From Candidatus Altimarinota bacterium (GTDB lineage: Bacteria; Patescibacteriota; Gracilibacteria; BD1-5; UBA6164), in assembly GCA_027019405.1 (NCBI GenBank), contig JALUWO010000206.1:102001-166000 (forward strand): a stretch of DNA of 64,000 nt. The letters are read 5' to 3'. How positions within the stretch are numbered: the first letter of the stretch is position 1; each line of letters starts with the position of its first letter. Positions 1 through 9,230 of this stretch are shown here, in pieces. The position numbers and the translations under genes are program-made. Under the pieces are notes generated by a model. The model had not been told where the DNA came from, searched no databases, and saw only the letters and a list, made by a program, of their open reading frames with translations.

Positions 1-614
1 TTGATGATAAAGTATGATTTACTTATGAAACATGATTAAAGGCTTTACTAAGACAAGATCCTGATATAATAATGGTATGAGAAATAAGAGATAAAGTTAC
101 TTTAGATACAGCAACTTCAGCATCTCTTACAGGTCATTTAGTTTTATCAACTCTTCATACAAAATCAGCAGCAGATACTTTGGATAGGATTATAAATATG
201 TGATTGAAACCATATATAATAGCATCAGCAATTGATACTATTATTGCTCAAAGATTGGTTAGAAAAATATGTCCTTATTGTAAAGTAGAAAGAGAAAAAA
301 CTCCTTGAGAAATTGCTTTAATAAAAAATATGATGGAAGATATAGGTATGAAATGAATGCCTGCAGATAAATTAAAATTATATGAATCCAAATGATGTAG
401 TAAATGTAATTATAGTTGATATAAATGAAGAATTTGAATTTTTGAAATTATTTCATTAACAGAAAATTTAAGAGATTTGATTAGAGAATGAGCTACTGTT
501 GATGAAATAATAAAATCAGCAAGATGAAAAGACTTGATTTTAATGCAAGAAGATGGTATATTAAAAGCAATTAAGTGATATACTACTATTGAAGAAGTAT
601 TAAGAGTGACTTAA
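1..614 (+). CDS. PilB/GspE-type secretion ATPase, C-terminal part
   Basis: This is the 3' part of a hexameric ATPase that drives type IV pilus assembly or type II-like secretion; the 5' end lies outside the window. Near the start of the visible part is the family signature [16 protein letters not shown] (Walker B/Asp-box region), followed by [11 protein letters not shown] with the His box. Two CxxC pairs (CPYC near 270 and CSKC near 396) form the zinc motif typical of PilB/GspE. All TGA codons must be read as Gly, for example in MVGEIRD. A prepilin at 10.8-11.3 kb and a prepilin-like FecR protein at 61.3-63.1 kb are possible substrates. The gene ends in TAA. Confidence 0.93.
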
Positions 615-637
615 AAATATAAATTAATAATAATGAT

Positions 638-1030
638 ATGAAATATTTAGAACAAAAATTCACTACAGATGTAAAATGATTAAAATATACTAGAAAAGAA
701 CTAGAAGAACATGATAATTTTATGAAAAAATTTGTTTTTCCATTGGATGAAATTATAAGAAAATGAGAGTTTTCTCCTAATATGAAAGAATATAATTTTT
801 TTATTTTAGAGTATGGTAAATTATCTGAGAATGTAAAATTAGTTTTAAGAGAAGTATATGAGGAATATAGAATTTTATATTTTAAAAAGAAAATTGAGAA
901 TATAATTAATAAAAATACTTTTAAACAAGATAAAAGAAGTTTTGATTTATATGTTAATTGATTGAATCAATTAATATGAACTGAAGAAACTAATACTTTT
1001 TTAATAAAAAATAAAGACTCTATTAAATAA
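638..1030 (+). CDS. hypothetical protein, 130 aa
   Basis: I do not recognise a family. It starts 24 bases after the secretion ATPase stop and is probably co-transcribed with it. The product is charged, rich in Lys, Glu, Tyr and Phe, without signal peptide or membrane segment, and probably helical. TGA-encoded glycines occur (for example in the run DVKGLKYTRKELEEH). There is no SD; the start at 638 is the only ATG that opens the frame. The last codons form the 5' arm of the terminator hairpin that follows. A role in pilus or secretion function is suggested only by its position. Confidence 0.75.
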
Positions 1031-1048
1031 ATTAGAGTCTTTTTTTAT
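1012..1048 (+). terminator. rho-independent terminator
   Basis: AAAGACTCTA pairs with TAGAGTCTTT around an AT-rich loop, followed by a T run. The 5' arm overlaps the end of the preceding reading frame. It closes the ATPase transcript before the convergent tRNA gene. Confidence 0.75.
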
Positions 1049-1052
1049 ATTT

Positions 1053-1130
1053 TGGTATCCTCAGTAGGATTTGAACCTACGACTAACCTAGGTCCGCAGC
1101 CTAGTGCTCTTCCAACTGAGCTATGAGGAC
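1053..1130 (-). tRNA. tRNA-Arg (anticodon GCG), CCA encoded
   Basis: On the minus strand the cloverleaf is complete: a 7-bp acceptor stem (GTCCTCA with TGAGGAT, one G-T pair), a D arm with AGCTCAGTTGG, an anticodon stem CTAGG/CCTAG with loop CTGCGGA, and a T arm with GTAGGTTCAAATCCTAC. Reading the loop as positions 32-38 gives anticodon GCG, which reads CGC/CGT (Arg). The 3' end ATACCA shows an encoded CCA. GCG is less usual than ACG for this box, so the identity rests on the loop alignment. Confidence 0.85.
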
Positions 1131-1194
1131 AAAAAAATATGTAAATATTATATGTTATTTAATAAAAAAAACAAAAAAATTTATTTTTTATTTT

Positions 1195-1247
1195 TTTTAT
1201 GTTATAATATATTTGCCAAATCATAAAAATTAAAAATAAGGAGGTAT
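1195..1247 (+). promoter_or_regulatory. promoter and strong SD of the 1251 gene
   Basis: A consensus -10 box TATAAT lies at 1203-1208 behind a T-rich stretch. AAGGAGGT follows about 6 bases before the ATG and is a near-perfect SD. Most genes in the window have no SD, so this site is exceptional. Confidence 0.65.
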
Positions 1248-1250
1248 GTT

Positions 1251-1544
1251 ATGGCTTATATAGAAGAATATATGGATACATCAGATAACACTAAGAAACT
1301 TATTAAAGTACCAAGTGCTCAAGGTGGATCTGATAGAACCATATATGTTAATGGATCTAACTCTGGGTATAGACTAGGTAATTCAAATAATATGGTTTAT
1401 AGTTCAGGAGGTAGAGAGGTTGCTAAGTCACTTAAAGATTTTGCTAGAGAAATGCTTTGAGTGTTAGTTTTTAAGCTGTGGATATTTATCCCAGCTTTTC
1501 TTTTTGTATTTTTTTTATGATTTTATATAATTATTTTTAATTAA
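1251..1544 (+). CDS. small hypothetical protein with strong SD; TGA at 1458 decides its length
   Basis: I do not recognise the family. The first 69 codons give a hydrophilic Gly/Ser/Asn-rich protein starting MAYIEEYMDTSDNTK. All of its seven or so glycines are GGN, none TGA, unlike most neighbours. At 1458 comes an in-frame TGA. Read as Gly, the frame adds 28 residues, very hydrophobic and Phe-rich like a C-terminal membrane anchor, and ends at TAA 1542. Read as stop, the protein ends just before a perfect hairpin with a T tract (1471-1505). The two genes most like it (3311 and 44505) both stop right before such a hairpin. The coordinates given follow code 25; the short form 1251-1460 is a real alternative. 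Confidence 0.7.
1471..1505 (+). terminator. terminator-like hairpin inside the possible C-terminal extension
   Basis: AAGCTG/CAGCTT outside and GGAT/ATCC inside form a long hairpin, followed by TTTTCTTTTTG. It lies directly behind the TGA at 1458 and within the code-25 reading frame of the preceding gene. Confidence 0.65.
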
Positions 1545-1565
1545 AATTTAAGTAAAATATTAAAA

Positions 1566-3227
1566 GTGATAGAACAAAAATCAATAAAATGAAATATAAT
1601 AAAATTTGATAGAAAAACTAAAAATAAAACTATAGAAGAAATATTAAATTCTAGATTTGAGTGAGATGAATTTTTACCAAATACTTTGGATAGTTTACAT
1701 GATCCATATTTATTTGAAGATATGCAAAAGGCAGTTGAAAGAATAAAACAGGCAAAAGATAATGATGAAAAAGTTTTTATTTTTTGAGATTATGATGTTG
1801 ATGGAGTTACTTCAACTAGTATTTTAATGCATTTCTTTACAAAAATCTGATTAAAAGCAAGTTATAGATTACCTCATAGAGTAAAAGATTGATATTGATT
1901 AAAACAATATTTTGTTGATGAAGCAAAAGAACTTTGAGTTAGTTTGATTATTACTGTAGATTGTTGAACTAGAGATGTAGAAATTATTAAATATGCAAAG
2001 TCTATTTGAGTTGATATAATAGTTACTGATCATCATGCTGTTCCTGAAATAATTCCAGAAGAAGCTATTGCTATAATTAATCCTAAAAGACAAGATTGTA
2101 CTTATCCATATAAAAATCTTGCTTGAGCTTGAGTGGCTTTTAAACTTATGCAAGCTTTGGCTAAAGAATATTTAAATTATGATGAATATAGACAATATTT
2201 AATAGAATCTATTGATATTTGTGCTATTGGAACAGTTGCTGATTGTATGATTTTGACTTGAGAAAATAGAGTAATTGTTGAGCTTTGACTTGCTCAGATA
2301 AAAAATTCAAGGTCTAGATGAATTAGAAGACTTTTAGAAGAAGATTTAGATACTGATTTAGATGCAGATGTTTTTGGTTTTACAATTTGACCAAGACTTA
2401 ATGCTGCAGGAAGAATGGATACCCCATATAAGGCTGTAAACCTTATATTAAACAATTCTGATTCAGTAGAAAAAACTCTAAGAGAAATTGAACAATTAAA
2501 TGAAAAAAGGAAATTTTTAACAAAACAATTTGTAGAAGAAGCAGAAAGTAAGATAAATAAACAAGATAATTTGTTATTTTATATTAGTAAAGATGTTCCA
2601 CATGGAATTATGTGAATAGTTGCAGGTAGAATTACTGAAAAATATCATAAACCTTGTATTGCACTAAAAGATGAAGGAGATAAATATGTAGCTAGTTGTA
2701 GAGCTCCAGAATATTTTTCTATGATAGAAATTCTTGAAAAAAGAAGAGATATGTTTTTGGCTTTTGGGTGACACAAACAAGCAGCTGGCTTTTCTATTTC
2801 AAAAGATAAATTAGTAGAATTTAAATCAAGTATTTTATCTGAAGTAAATAAGCTAGATTTATCACAGGAGATAAAAGAAATAGAGATTACAAAGATAGTA
2901 GATTTAAATGAACTTTGATTTAGTTTTTTAAGAAAGGTAAATAAATTTAAACCTTTTTGAATGTGAAATCCAAAACCAGTTTTTATGGTTGAAAATTTAA
3001 ATGATTTTAAAGTTGAAATTCTTTGAAATAAATCAAGAGATCATTTGAAATTTACAACAAAACATTTATTTAAAATGTTTGCATTTTATATGTGAGATTA
3101 TTATGAAGAAATAAAAATATGAGTAAGAGATTGAAAAAAACTTGATTTAATTTTTGATATTTCAGAAGATAATTGGATGGGGAAAAAAAATCTGATGTTG
3201 AAAGTTTTGGATGTAGTTTTGAAATAA
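1566..3227 (+). CDS. recJ: single-stranded-DNA-specific exonuclease RecJ
   Basis: RecJ degrades single-stranded DNA 5' to 3' in recombination and repair. The DHH phosphoesterase core is clear: FGDYDVDGVTST near residues 75-85 and VTDHHA near 150-157 (metal ligands), then GTVADC near 220 and FTIGPRLNAAGRMDTP near 275-285. The DHHA1 part follows with a GWHKQAAGFS-like block near 400. At 553 residues it has the usual length. The frame opens after TAA 1542 and the first start is GTG at 1566, with no ATG available. TGA must be Gly in the catalytic motifs. RecX follows one gene later. Confidence 0.95.
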
Positions 3228-3247
3228 AAAATATTATTTTTTATAAT

Positions 3248-3309
3248 AATAACTTTACTTTTATTTTAAAAATAGTATAATTAATATACTTTAAAAGAAA
3301 GGAGGCTCT
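3248..3309 (+). promoter_or_regulatory. promoter and strong SD of the 3311 gene
   Basis: A -35-like TTTACT, a 16-base spacer and TATAAT (about 3273-3278) precede the gene. GAAAGGAGG sits about 7 bases before the ATG and is a textbook SD. Confidence 0.6.
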
Positions 3310-3310
3310 T

Positions 3311-3619
3311 ATGTCAAAACTTATAGGGCTGGATAGATATAAAACAGAGGTGATAGAGGCTCTTTCAGATTTATCTAAAGATGCTAAATCATTTGGCTTG
3401 GATAAGGCTATTGTTATAGCTCTTAATCTTGAGGATTTTCCTTCTGTAAAAAGTGTAAATGATGAACTTAACTATATCCTAGAAAAAGGTAAGAGAAATA
3501 TTGATTTTTCTTCTATTAAGCTTTTGGATAGTGATTATGCTAGAGTTTTGAATTTTTGCTTTGATAAGTTGATAAAAGAGGAGTCATTTGATTTGCAAGA
3601 AGCTCTTCAAGTGATATAA
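3311..3619 (+). CDS. small hypothetical protein, 102 aa, strong SD, no TGA glycine
   Basis: I do not recognise the family. The product is a soluble, probably all-helical acidic protein starting MSKLIGLDRYKTEVIEALSD. It has its own promoter, SD and terminator. Its glycines are GGG, GGC and GGT only, and it uses GAG, AAG, CTT and TGC more than its neighbours. It would be translated identically under the standard code. It resembles the genes at 1251 and 44505 in architecture but not visibly in sequence. The ATG is fixed by the SD. Confidence 0.85.
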   Translation: MSKLIGLDRYKTEVIEALSDLSKDAKSFGLDKAIVIALNLEDFPSVKSVNDELNYILEKGKRNIDFSSIKLLDSDYARVLNFCFDKLIKEESFDLQEALQVI

Positions 3620-3621
3620 TG

Positions 3622-3654
3622 AAAAGAGAAGTATTTTTACTTCTCTTTTTTTGT
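3622..3654 (+). terminator. rho-independent terminator
   Basis: AAAAGAGAAG pairs perfectly with CTTCTCTTTT around an 8-base loop and is followed by T residues, two bases after the stop codon of the preceding gene. Confidence 0.85.
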
Positions 3655-3710
3655 TTTTTAGTTTTTATTTTATATAATATTTTTATGTAATTAGCTAATA
3701 ATGTATGTTT

Positions 3711-4193
3711 ATGAAAATTTCTCAAAAAATTATTGATTATGCTATTTGGTATTATTTAAAATATTATCCAAGTCCCAAAAAATTAGCTCAGAAATTAAAA
3801 CAAAAATTTTGACCAGATTCAGTAAAATGACAGAAATATGGATGAATAATTGATGATGAAATTAATTTTATAATTAAAGAAAAATTAAAAAATATAATTC
3901 AGGAAGAAGAAGTTATAAAATCTAAAGTAAGAAGTTATAAAAATAAATGAAAATCAAAATTGTATATAAAACAAAAATTATTTCAAAGACAAGAAAATAA
4001 AGAATTAATAGAAAAATTTTTAGAAGAAAGTTTTAAAACTTGAGAATTGGATTTAATAAAATTGGAATATAAAAAAATCATAAAAAAGATTCAAGATAAA
4101 TTTGATTGATATGAATTAAAACAAAAAATAATAGAAAGATTAATTAGAAAATGATTTAAGTATGATGATATACTAAAAGTTATTGATATTTAA
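3711..4193 (+). CDS. recX: regulatory protein RecX family
   Basis: RecX binds RecA and limits its filament. The 160-residue, Lys-rich helical protein shows three repeated three-helix units typical of RecX, starting with a segment like IDYAIWYYLKYYPSPKKLAQ and ending with LIRKGFKYDDILKVI. TGA encodes the Gly in QKFG, EKG and RKGF. An in-frame ATG at 3705 is an alternative start two codons upstream. It follows recJ with one small gene between, so two recombination genes are close together. Family assignment is by pattern of repeats and length. Confidence 0.75.
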
Positions 4194-4243
4194 ATTAAAA
4201 TATGATAAAATAATAAAAATTTATAGATTAAGTATTTTATTAT

Positions 4244-5527
4244 ATGATAGAGATTATAGCAATAGTTTTAATTGCAGTTGTTTTTGCTACATTATTTCAA
4301 GAAAAAGTATGATTACCAAGTACTATATTTTATATTATAGTGTGATTGTTATTTGCTCATTTTGAACCTGAACTTTTGAAATTTGATGCTCATACTTTTC
4401 ATTATTTAGTACTTATTACTTTACCATTTTTAATAGCTAGTGATACTTTTTGAATAACATGGAAATGTATTAAGAAAAATTATGTTTCAATTGTATTATT
4501 AGCAGTAGTAAATGTTTTAATTACAGTTGCTGCAATAGTATTTTTTGGAAATATAATTTTACCTTGAATTTGAATTTTAATGCTTGTATTATTAGCCTCA
4601 ACTATTAGTCCTACTGATCCAGTTTGAGTTAATGCAGCTTTATCAAATTTTAAAGTTCCACATAAATTATCATTTAAATTGGAAAGTGAATCATTAGCAA
4701 ATGATGTAGTTGCATTATCTATATTTTCTATTGCTATTTGAATAGCAATTTGAGAAGCTAGTTTAAGTGTTTGATCTATAAGTTTTGAAATTTTAAAATT
4801 ATTTTGAGAATCTCTTTTTGTATGAATTATTATTTGATATATTTGAATTAAATTTTTAGCAAGTACAACAGATGCTTATATAGAAACTTTTATAGTATTA
4901 ACTGCTATATTTATATCATTTTTATTAAGTGATCATTTTTTACATGTTTCATGAATTTTTGCTGTAATTGTTTCAATGCTTGTTATGAATGAGCAAATTA
5001 AAAAATTATGGAAAGAAGATAAATTAGTTAAATATGATTCTATAGTAAATCCTGAAAATCATAATTTTGTTTGAAAAATACTTTATTTTATAGCTATGTT
5101 ATCAAATGCTTTTTTATTTATTGCTCTTTGAAGTTTAGTTGATTTATTTGATTTAAATAGTTTTGTTTGGAAATATTTTGATGTTTCAGTTTATATATTT
5201 TTATTTGTTACAATTGTTAGATGAATATTTATGTATTTTTATTCTCATTTATCAAAAGTTACTAAAAAAATTAATAGCATTGATAATGTAAGATGGTGGG
5301 CAGTTTTAACTTTTTGATGAATGAGATGAGGACTTTCAGTGCTTATGATTTTTATGATAGCAGCAGCTATTCCAAATTATCAATATATGCAAGAATTGGA
5401 AGCTATAGTTTTTAATGTAGTATTTTTAATAACATTTACATATACTCCAATTTTGATTTATATTTTTAAAAAATATAAAAAAGATTTTGATAGAGAATAT
5501 GAATATGAGGTTGAGCATCATTTATAA
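4244..5527 (+). CDS. cation:proton antiporter (CPA1-type Na+/H+ exchanger)
   Basis: This is an inner-membrane protein of 427 residues with about 12 hydrophobic segments. The segment LASTISPTDPVGVNAAL near residues 117-133, followed by LESESLANDVVAL near 150, matches the ion-binding region of NhaP/CPA1 antiporters, where Asp residues carry the exchange. It would exchange Na+ or K+ for H+ across the cytoplasmic membrane. The C-terminal tail is short and charged. It has no SD and starts 50 bases after recX. Confidence 0.9.
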
Positions 5528-5555
5528 AAAGTCTAATAAAGGCTTTTTATTTTTT
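5524..5555 (+). terminator. weak terminator
   Basis: AAAAAGTC and GGCTTTTT form a short stem around TAATAAA, then a T run. It is imperfect, but it is in place behind the antiporter gene. Confidence 0.45.
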
Positions 5556-5601
5556 TATTTTTATATAAAATACAAAAAATTAATTATTAACAATATGTTT
5601 T

Positions 5602-6834
5602 ATGTCTCAAATTACTTGTCCAAATTGTAATACACAAATAGATTTAGATAAAATTGCTGAATCTAAATATGAAGAGTTATTGAAATCTCAAGAAGAAAAA
5701 TTAAAGCAAGAGCAAGAAAAACAAAAAGTTTTATTTGAAAAAGAGCTTGAACAGAAAACTCTTGAGATGAGAAAAAAAGCTCAAGAATTTGCAGAGAAAA
5801 AAGCATTAGAAGAGAGAAAGAAAATTGAGCTTGAGATGAAAGATATGCAAGATAGAATAAAAAAGGCAGAACAAGAACAAGAAGAAGCTAAGAAAAAAGA
5901 ATTAGAAATGCTTAAAAAAGCAAGAGAATTAGAAGAAAAAGAAAAGAATTTTGAGTTAGAAATGGAAAAAAAGATAGATTTAGAAAAAAAGAAATTAGAA
6001 GAAAAAATAGCTTTGGAAATGCAAGAAAAGTCAAATAAACAACTTGATGATAAGATAGCAAAGATTCAAGAAGAATTTAGAAAAAAAGAACTTGAGTATC
6101 AAAAGCAACAAGAACAATTAAAAAAATCTCTTGATGATGCAAAAAGAAAAGCAGAACAAGCAAGTCAACAAATTCAATGAGATATACAAGAAGATGATAT
6201 AAAAAATGCTTTATTACAAGCTTTTCCTATAGATAATGTTGAAGATGTTCCAACATGAATAAAATGAGCAGATTTAATTCAAACAGTAAAAGATAATTTA
6301 TGACAAAAGGCTTGAATTATTGTTTGGGAATCAAAAAATACAAAATCTTGGACAGATTCTTGGATTATGAAATTAAAGGATGATAAACTTAAGGTAAATT
6401 GAAACATAGCAATATTAGTTTCAACTATTTTACCTAAGTGAATTATAAATTTTGGGATGTTTGATGATGTAATGGTTGCTAGTCCAGAATTTGCAATTCC
6501 TGTTGCTACTATGCTTAGAGATAAATTAATTTCAATTTCAAAAGTAGAAAAATCTTTGGAATGAAAAGATATAAAAATGGAATTACTTTATAAATATCTT
6601 ACAAGTGAACAATTCTCTTCAAAAATAACTATGATGGTTGATGTTTTTTCTCAATTAAAAAATTGAATTGATTCAGAAAGAAGGGCAATGGAAAAAAATT
6701 GGAAAAAAAGAGAAATGGATTTAATAAGAGCAACCTCAGCAGTAACTTGAATGTATTGAGAATTAGAAAGCCTCATGTGACAAGCTTTACCTTGAAGTGA
6801 AACTTTGTTATTGGATTGAGATAATGAAGATTAA
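5602..6834 (+). CDS. DUF2130 family protein
   Basis: The 410-residue protein starts with a single zinc-ribbon half, ITCPNCNTQIDLD. A charged coiled coil of about 180 residues (Lys/Glu/Gln heptads) follows, then a globular C-terminal domain of about 190 residues with the sequence VWESKNTKSWTDSWIMKLK, characteristic of DUF2130. That domain has a nuclease-like look (restriction-endonuclease-fold E..K), but the function is not established. Without TGA=Gly the gene would seem to end after the coiled coil at 6180. The start at 5602 places the Cys pair at the N-terminus as in the family. Confidence 0.85.
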
Positions 6835-6902
6835 TTGTATTTATAATCTAAAAAAATAAAAAGTAAACTAAAAATAGGACTATAAATTTGAGTTTATATA
6901 TA

Positions 6903-6944
6903 AAATAATTATATTTTAAAGGACTTTAAAATATAATTATTTTT
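6903..6944 (+). promoter_or_regulatory. 16-bp inverted repeat just before an ATG
   Basis: ATAATTATATTTTAAA and its perfect complement flank the loop GGAC, followed by T residues, about 7 bases before the next start codon. It could be an operator, a terminator-like attenuator, or both. Similar designs occur at 13.6, 16.3, 18.0 and 36.2 kb. Confidence 0.6.
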
Positions 6945-6949
6945 AAATT

Positions 6950-7639
6950 ATGAAAATTTCAGAAGTACTTAAATGAGATAAAATAAAATTCACTAAAAAA
7001 GGAAATAAAAAGTACTATTCAATTATTTCAGTATTGGAAGAATTAGATGTAAGTAAAAGAGCTAGAAAATATTGGTATGATGCAAAGAAAAAAATAGAAA
7101 AAAATGACAAAAAAGTTTTAGAAAATATAAAATCTTTAAAAGTAGAAGCTAGTGATTGAAAAAATAGAGTTTTAGATTGTGCATCAAAAGCAGATATAGA
7201 ACTTATTTTGAAAAATATTCCTTCAAAGAAAGTAAAAGCTTTATTTGATAAAGATAAAAAGAAAAAAGTATCTTTAAAAAAAGCTGTAAAAAAAGTAGAG
7301 GATGAAAAGAAAACTACAAAAAAAGCTATAAAAAAAGAAGCTAAAAAAGAAGTTAAAAAGGAAGTAAAAAAAGAAACTAAAAAGGCTGTAAAAAAAGTTT
7401 CATCTAAAAAATTAGATAAAAAACATGATAAAATTGAAAAAGCTGCTAAAAAAGCAGTAAAAAAAGAAACTAAAAAAGTTATAAAAGATATAGATGAATC
7501 AAAAGTTTTAAAAAAATCAAAATGAAATAAAAAAGATATAAAGAAAGTAATAAAAAAATCAGTTAAAAAAGAAATAAAAAAAGATGTAAAAAAGAAAAAA
7601 TGTTGAATTATATGTTGAATAGTTAAGATTTTTGCTTAA
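6950..7639 (+). CDS. BRO-N-like domain fused to a lysine-rich histone-H1-like tail
   Basis: Residues 1-90 resemble the N-terminal domain of BRO/phage antirepressor proteins: YYSIISVLEELDVSKRARKYW, then LKVEASDGKNRVLDCASKAD and IPSKKVKALF, matching the usual Y-S-V-x-D-V, S-R-x-Y-W, A-x-D-G-K-x-R and I-P-S order. Residues 90-215 are a low-complexity Lys/Ala/Val/Glu tail with KKxVKK and KKAVKK repeats like histone H1 or HU tails. The end has two CGI units (CGIICGIVKIFA). DNA binding is likely; I infer a nucleoid or regulatory role. The middle would appear as a separate gene if TGA were a stop. Confidence 0.8.
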
Positions 7640-7670
7640 AAAAATAGGATTTATTTCCTATTTTTTATTT
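7638..7670 (+). terminator. rho-independent terminator
   Basis: AAAAAATAGGA and TCCTATTTTTT form a stem around a short AT loop, with a T-rich tail. Confidence 0.7.
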
Positions 7671-7731
7671 GTTTTATATTTATTTTATATTATATTTAAA
7701 ATTAGTTATTTTATACAAGAAATATAAAGAT

Positions 7732-8631
7732 ATGAAAATTTTACTATTGGAAGATTTTCCAGAAATTAAAAGAGAATATTTAGATTATTTAGAAAAAAAT
7801 AATCAGATTTTTGAAAATTGAGATAAATTTAAAAATGAAGATATAGAAGTAATAATTATTAGAAGTAAGATAAAAGTAGATTCTGAATTATTAGATAAAT
7901 ATCCAAATTTAAAGTTTGTAGCAAGAATTTGAGTTGGACTTGATAAAGTTGATTTAGAAGAATGTAAAAAAAGAAATATTAAAATATTAAATACTCCTTG
8001 AGCAAATGCAAATGCAGTTGCTGATTTAGTTTTAGCTTGAGTTTTGAATTTAGTTAGAAATCTAAATTTAGGTATGTATTTAGAATCTGAGAATGAAAAA
8101 TTTATAGATGATAGATTTGAATATATGTGATTTGAATTAGTTAATAAATCAGTTTGAATTATAGGTTTTTGAAATATTTGAAGAAAAATATATGAAAGAT
8201 TTAAAGCTTTTTGAGTTAAAAAATTTTATATATTTGATCCATTTTTAAAAAAACAGGATGTTGAAAAAAATAAATATTGTGAATTTATAGAGGATAAAAA
8301 TAATATTTTTATAAAATCTGATGTTATAAGTTTTCATATTCCACTTCTTCCAACTACAAAAGATTTTTTGTGAAAAAAAGAGATTAAATTATTAAAAAAT
8401 GATGTAATAATAATAAATACATCAAGATGATGAATTATAAATGAAAAAGTTTTAGTTCATTTTTTAAAGGAAAATAGACAAGCTAGATTTTTTGCTGATG
8501 TTTGGGAAGAAGAACCAAATGACCCCAAAATAGAACTTTTTGAATTATCAAATGTGCTTATTACTCCTCATATTTGAGCAATGACAAAGCAATCTGAGGA
8601 GAAGATGCATTTTTTTAAGGAATTAATATAA
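7732..8631 (+). CDS. D-isomer-specific 2-hydroxyacid dehydrogenase
   Basis: This is an NAD-dependent dehydrogenase of 299 residues related to phosphoglycerate dehydrogenase. The Rossmann motif VGIIGFGNIGRKIYERF lies near residues 142-158. The catalytic triad residues are present: Arg in INTSRGG near 243, Glu in DVWEEEPND near 262-270, and His in LITPHIGAMT near 283. It lacks the C-terminal ACT domain of full SerA, so the substrate (3-phosphoglycerate, lactate or another hydroxyacid) cannot be named. It stands alone, with terminators on both sides. Confidence 0.9.
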
Positions 8632-8632
8632 T

Positions 8633-8675
8633 CAAAAAAGTATAAAGTTAATTGTTAACTTTATACTTTTTTAAA
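8633..8675. terminator. bidirectional terminator
   Basis: AAAAAAGTATAAAGTTAA and its complement form a long, nearly perfect stem with A and T runs at both ends. It lies between the convergent dehydrogenase gene and the minus-strand pilin operon and can serve both. Confidence 0.8.
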
Positions 8676-9227
8676 TTGTTCTTTTATTTGTTTTAATGGT
8701 ACTTGAAAAGTTATTAATTTAATAAAGTCAATAGTTAATATTTTTCAGCTTAAAATTATTTTATATCAACTATTTAATATTCCAAATGAAGCTGATATTA
8801 TTTTATCAGATATATTTTGGGGATGTAAAATTTTATTTTTTAGATTTTTATTAATTATATTAGTTATATCATTTTTTGATATATTATATTTTTTTGTTTC
8901 ACTATTATTTATTTCTTTTTTAAATTTTTCAATATTATTTTTTGTTATTTTAAGAATTTCTCCTTGTGCTTTTTTTACAGATAAAAATAATTTTTCTATA
9001 GAAACATTTTCATTTATTTCTCATTTTTTTTCTAATGATTCTATTTGTTTTTTAAAAGTATCCAATCATTTTGATGTTTCAAAAGACATTAATTTTGAAA
9101 TAATGTCTTTTTTTTGAGTGTAATTTTTTAAAAAATTATATGATAATTGTTCTATTTTTTTGTTTAAAATATCCTTATCTTTTTCTATATTTGATAGATT
9201 TTCAGGTGATTTATTTTTATTATTCAT
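8661..9227 (-). CDS. hypothetical protein, 188 aa, last gene of the pilin operon
   Basis: I do not recognise the family. The protein is Lys/Asn-rich and mostly helical with coiled-coil potential in its first 130 residues. A moderately hydrophobic C-terminal part (IISASFGILNSGYKIIL and ILTIDFIKLITFQVPL) could lie on or cross a membrane. Its ATG lies 3 bases downstream of the TPR lipoprotein stop, so the two are translationally close. A role with the pilin and lipoprotein is inferred only from the operon. Its stop codon overlaps the terminator stem. Confidence 0.7.
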
Positions 9228-9230
9228 AAT

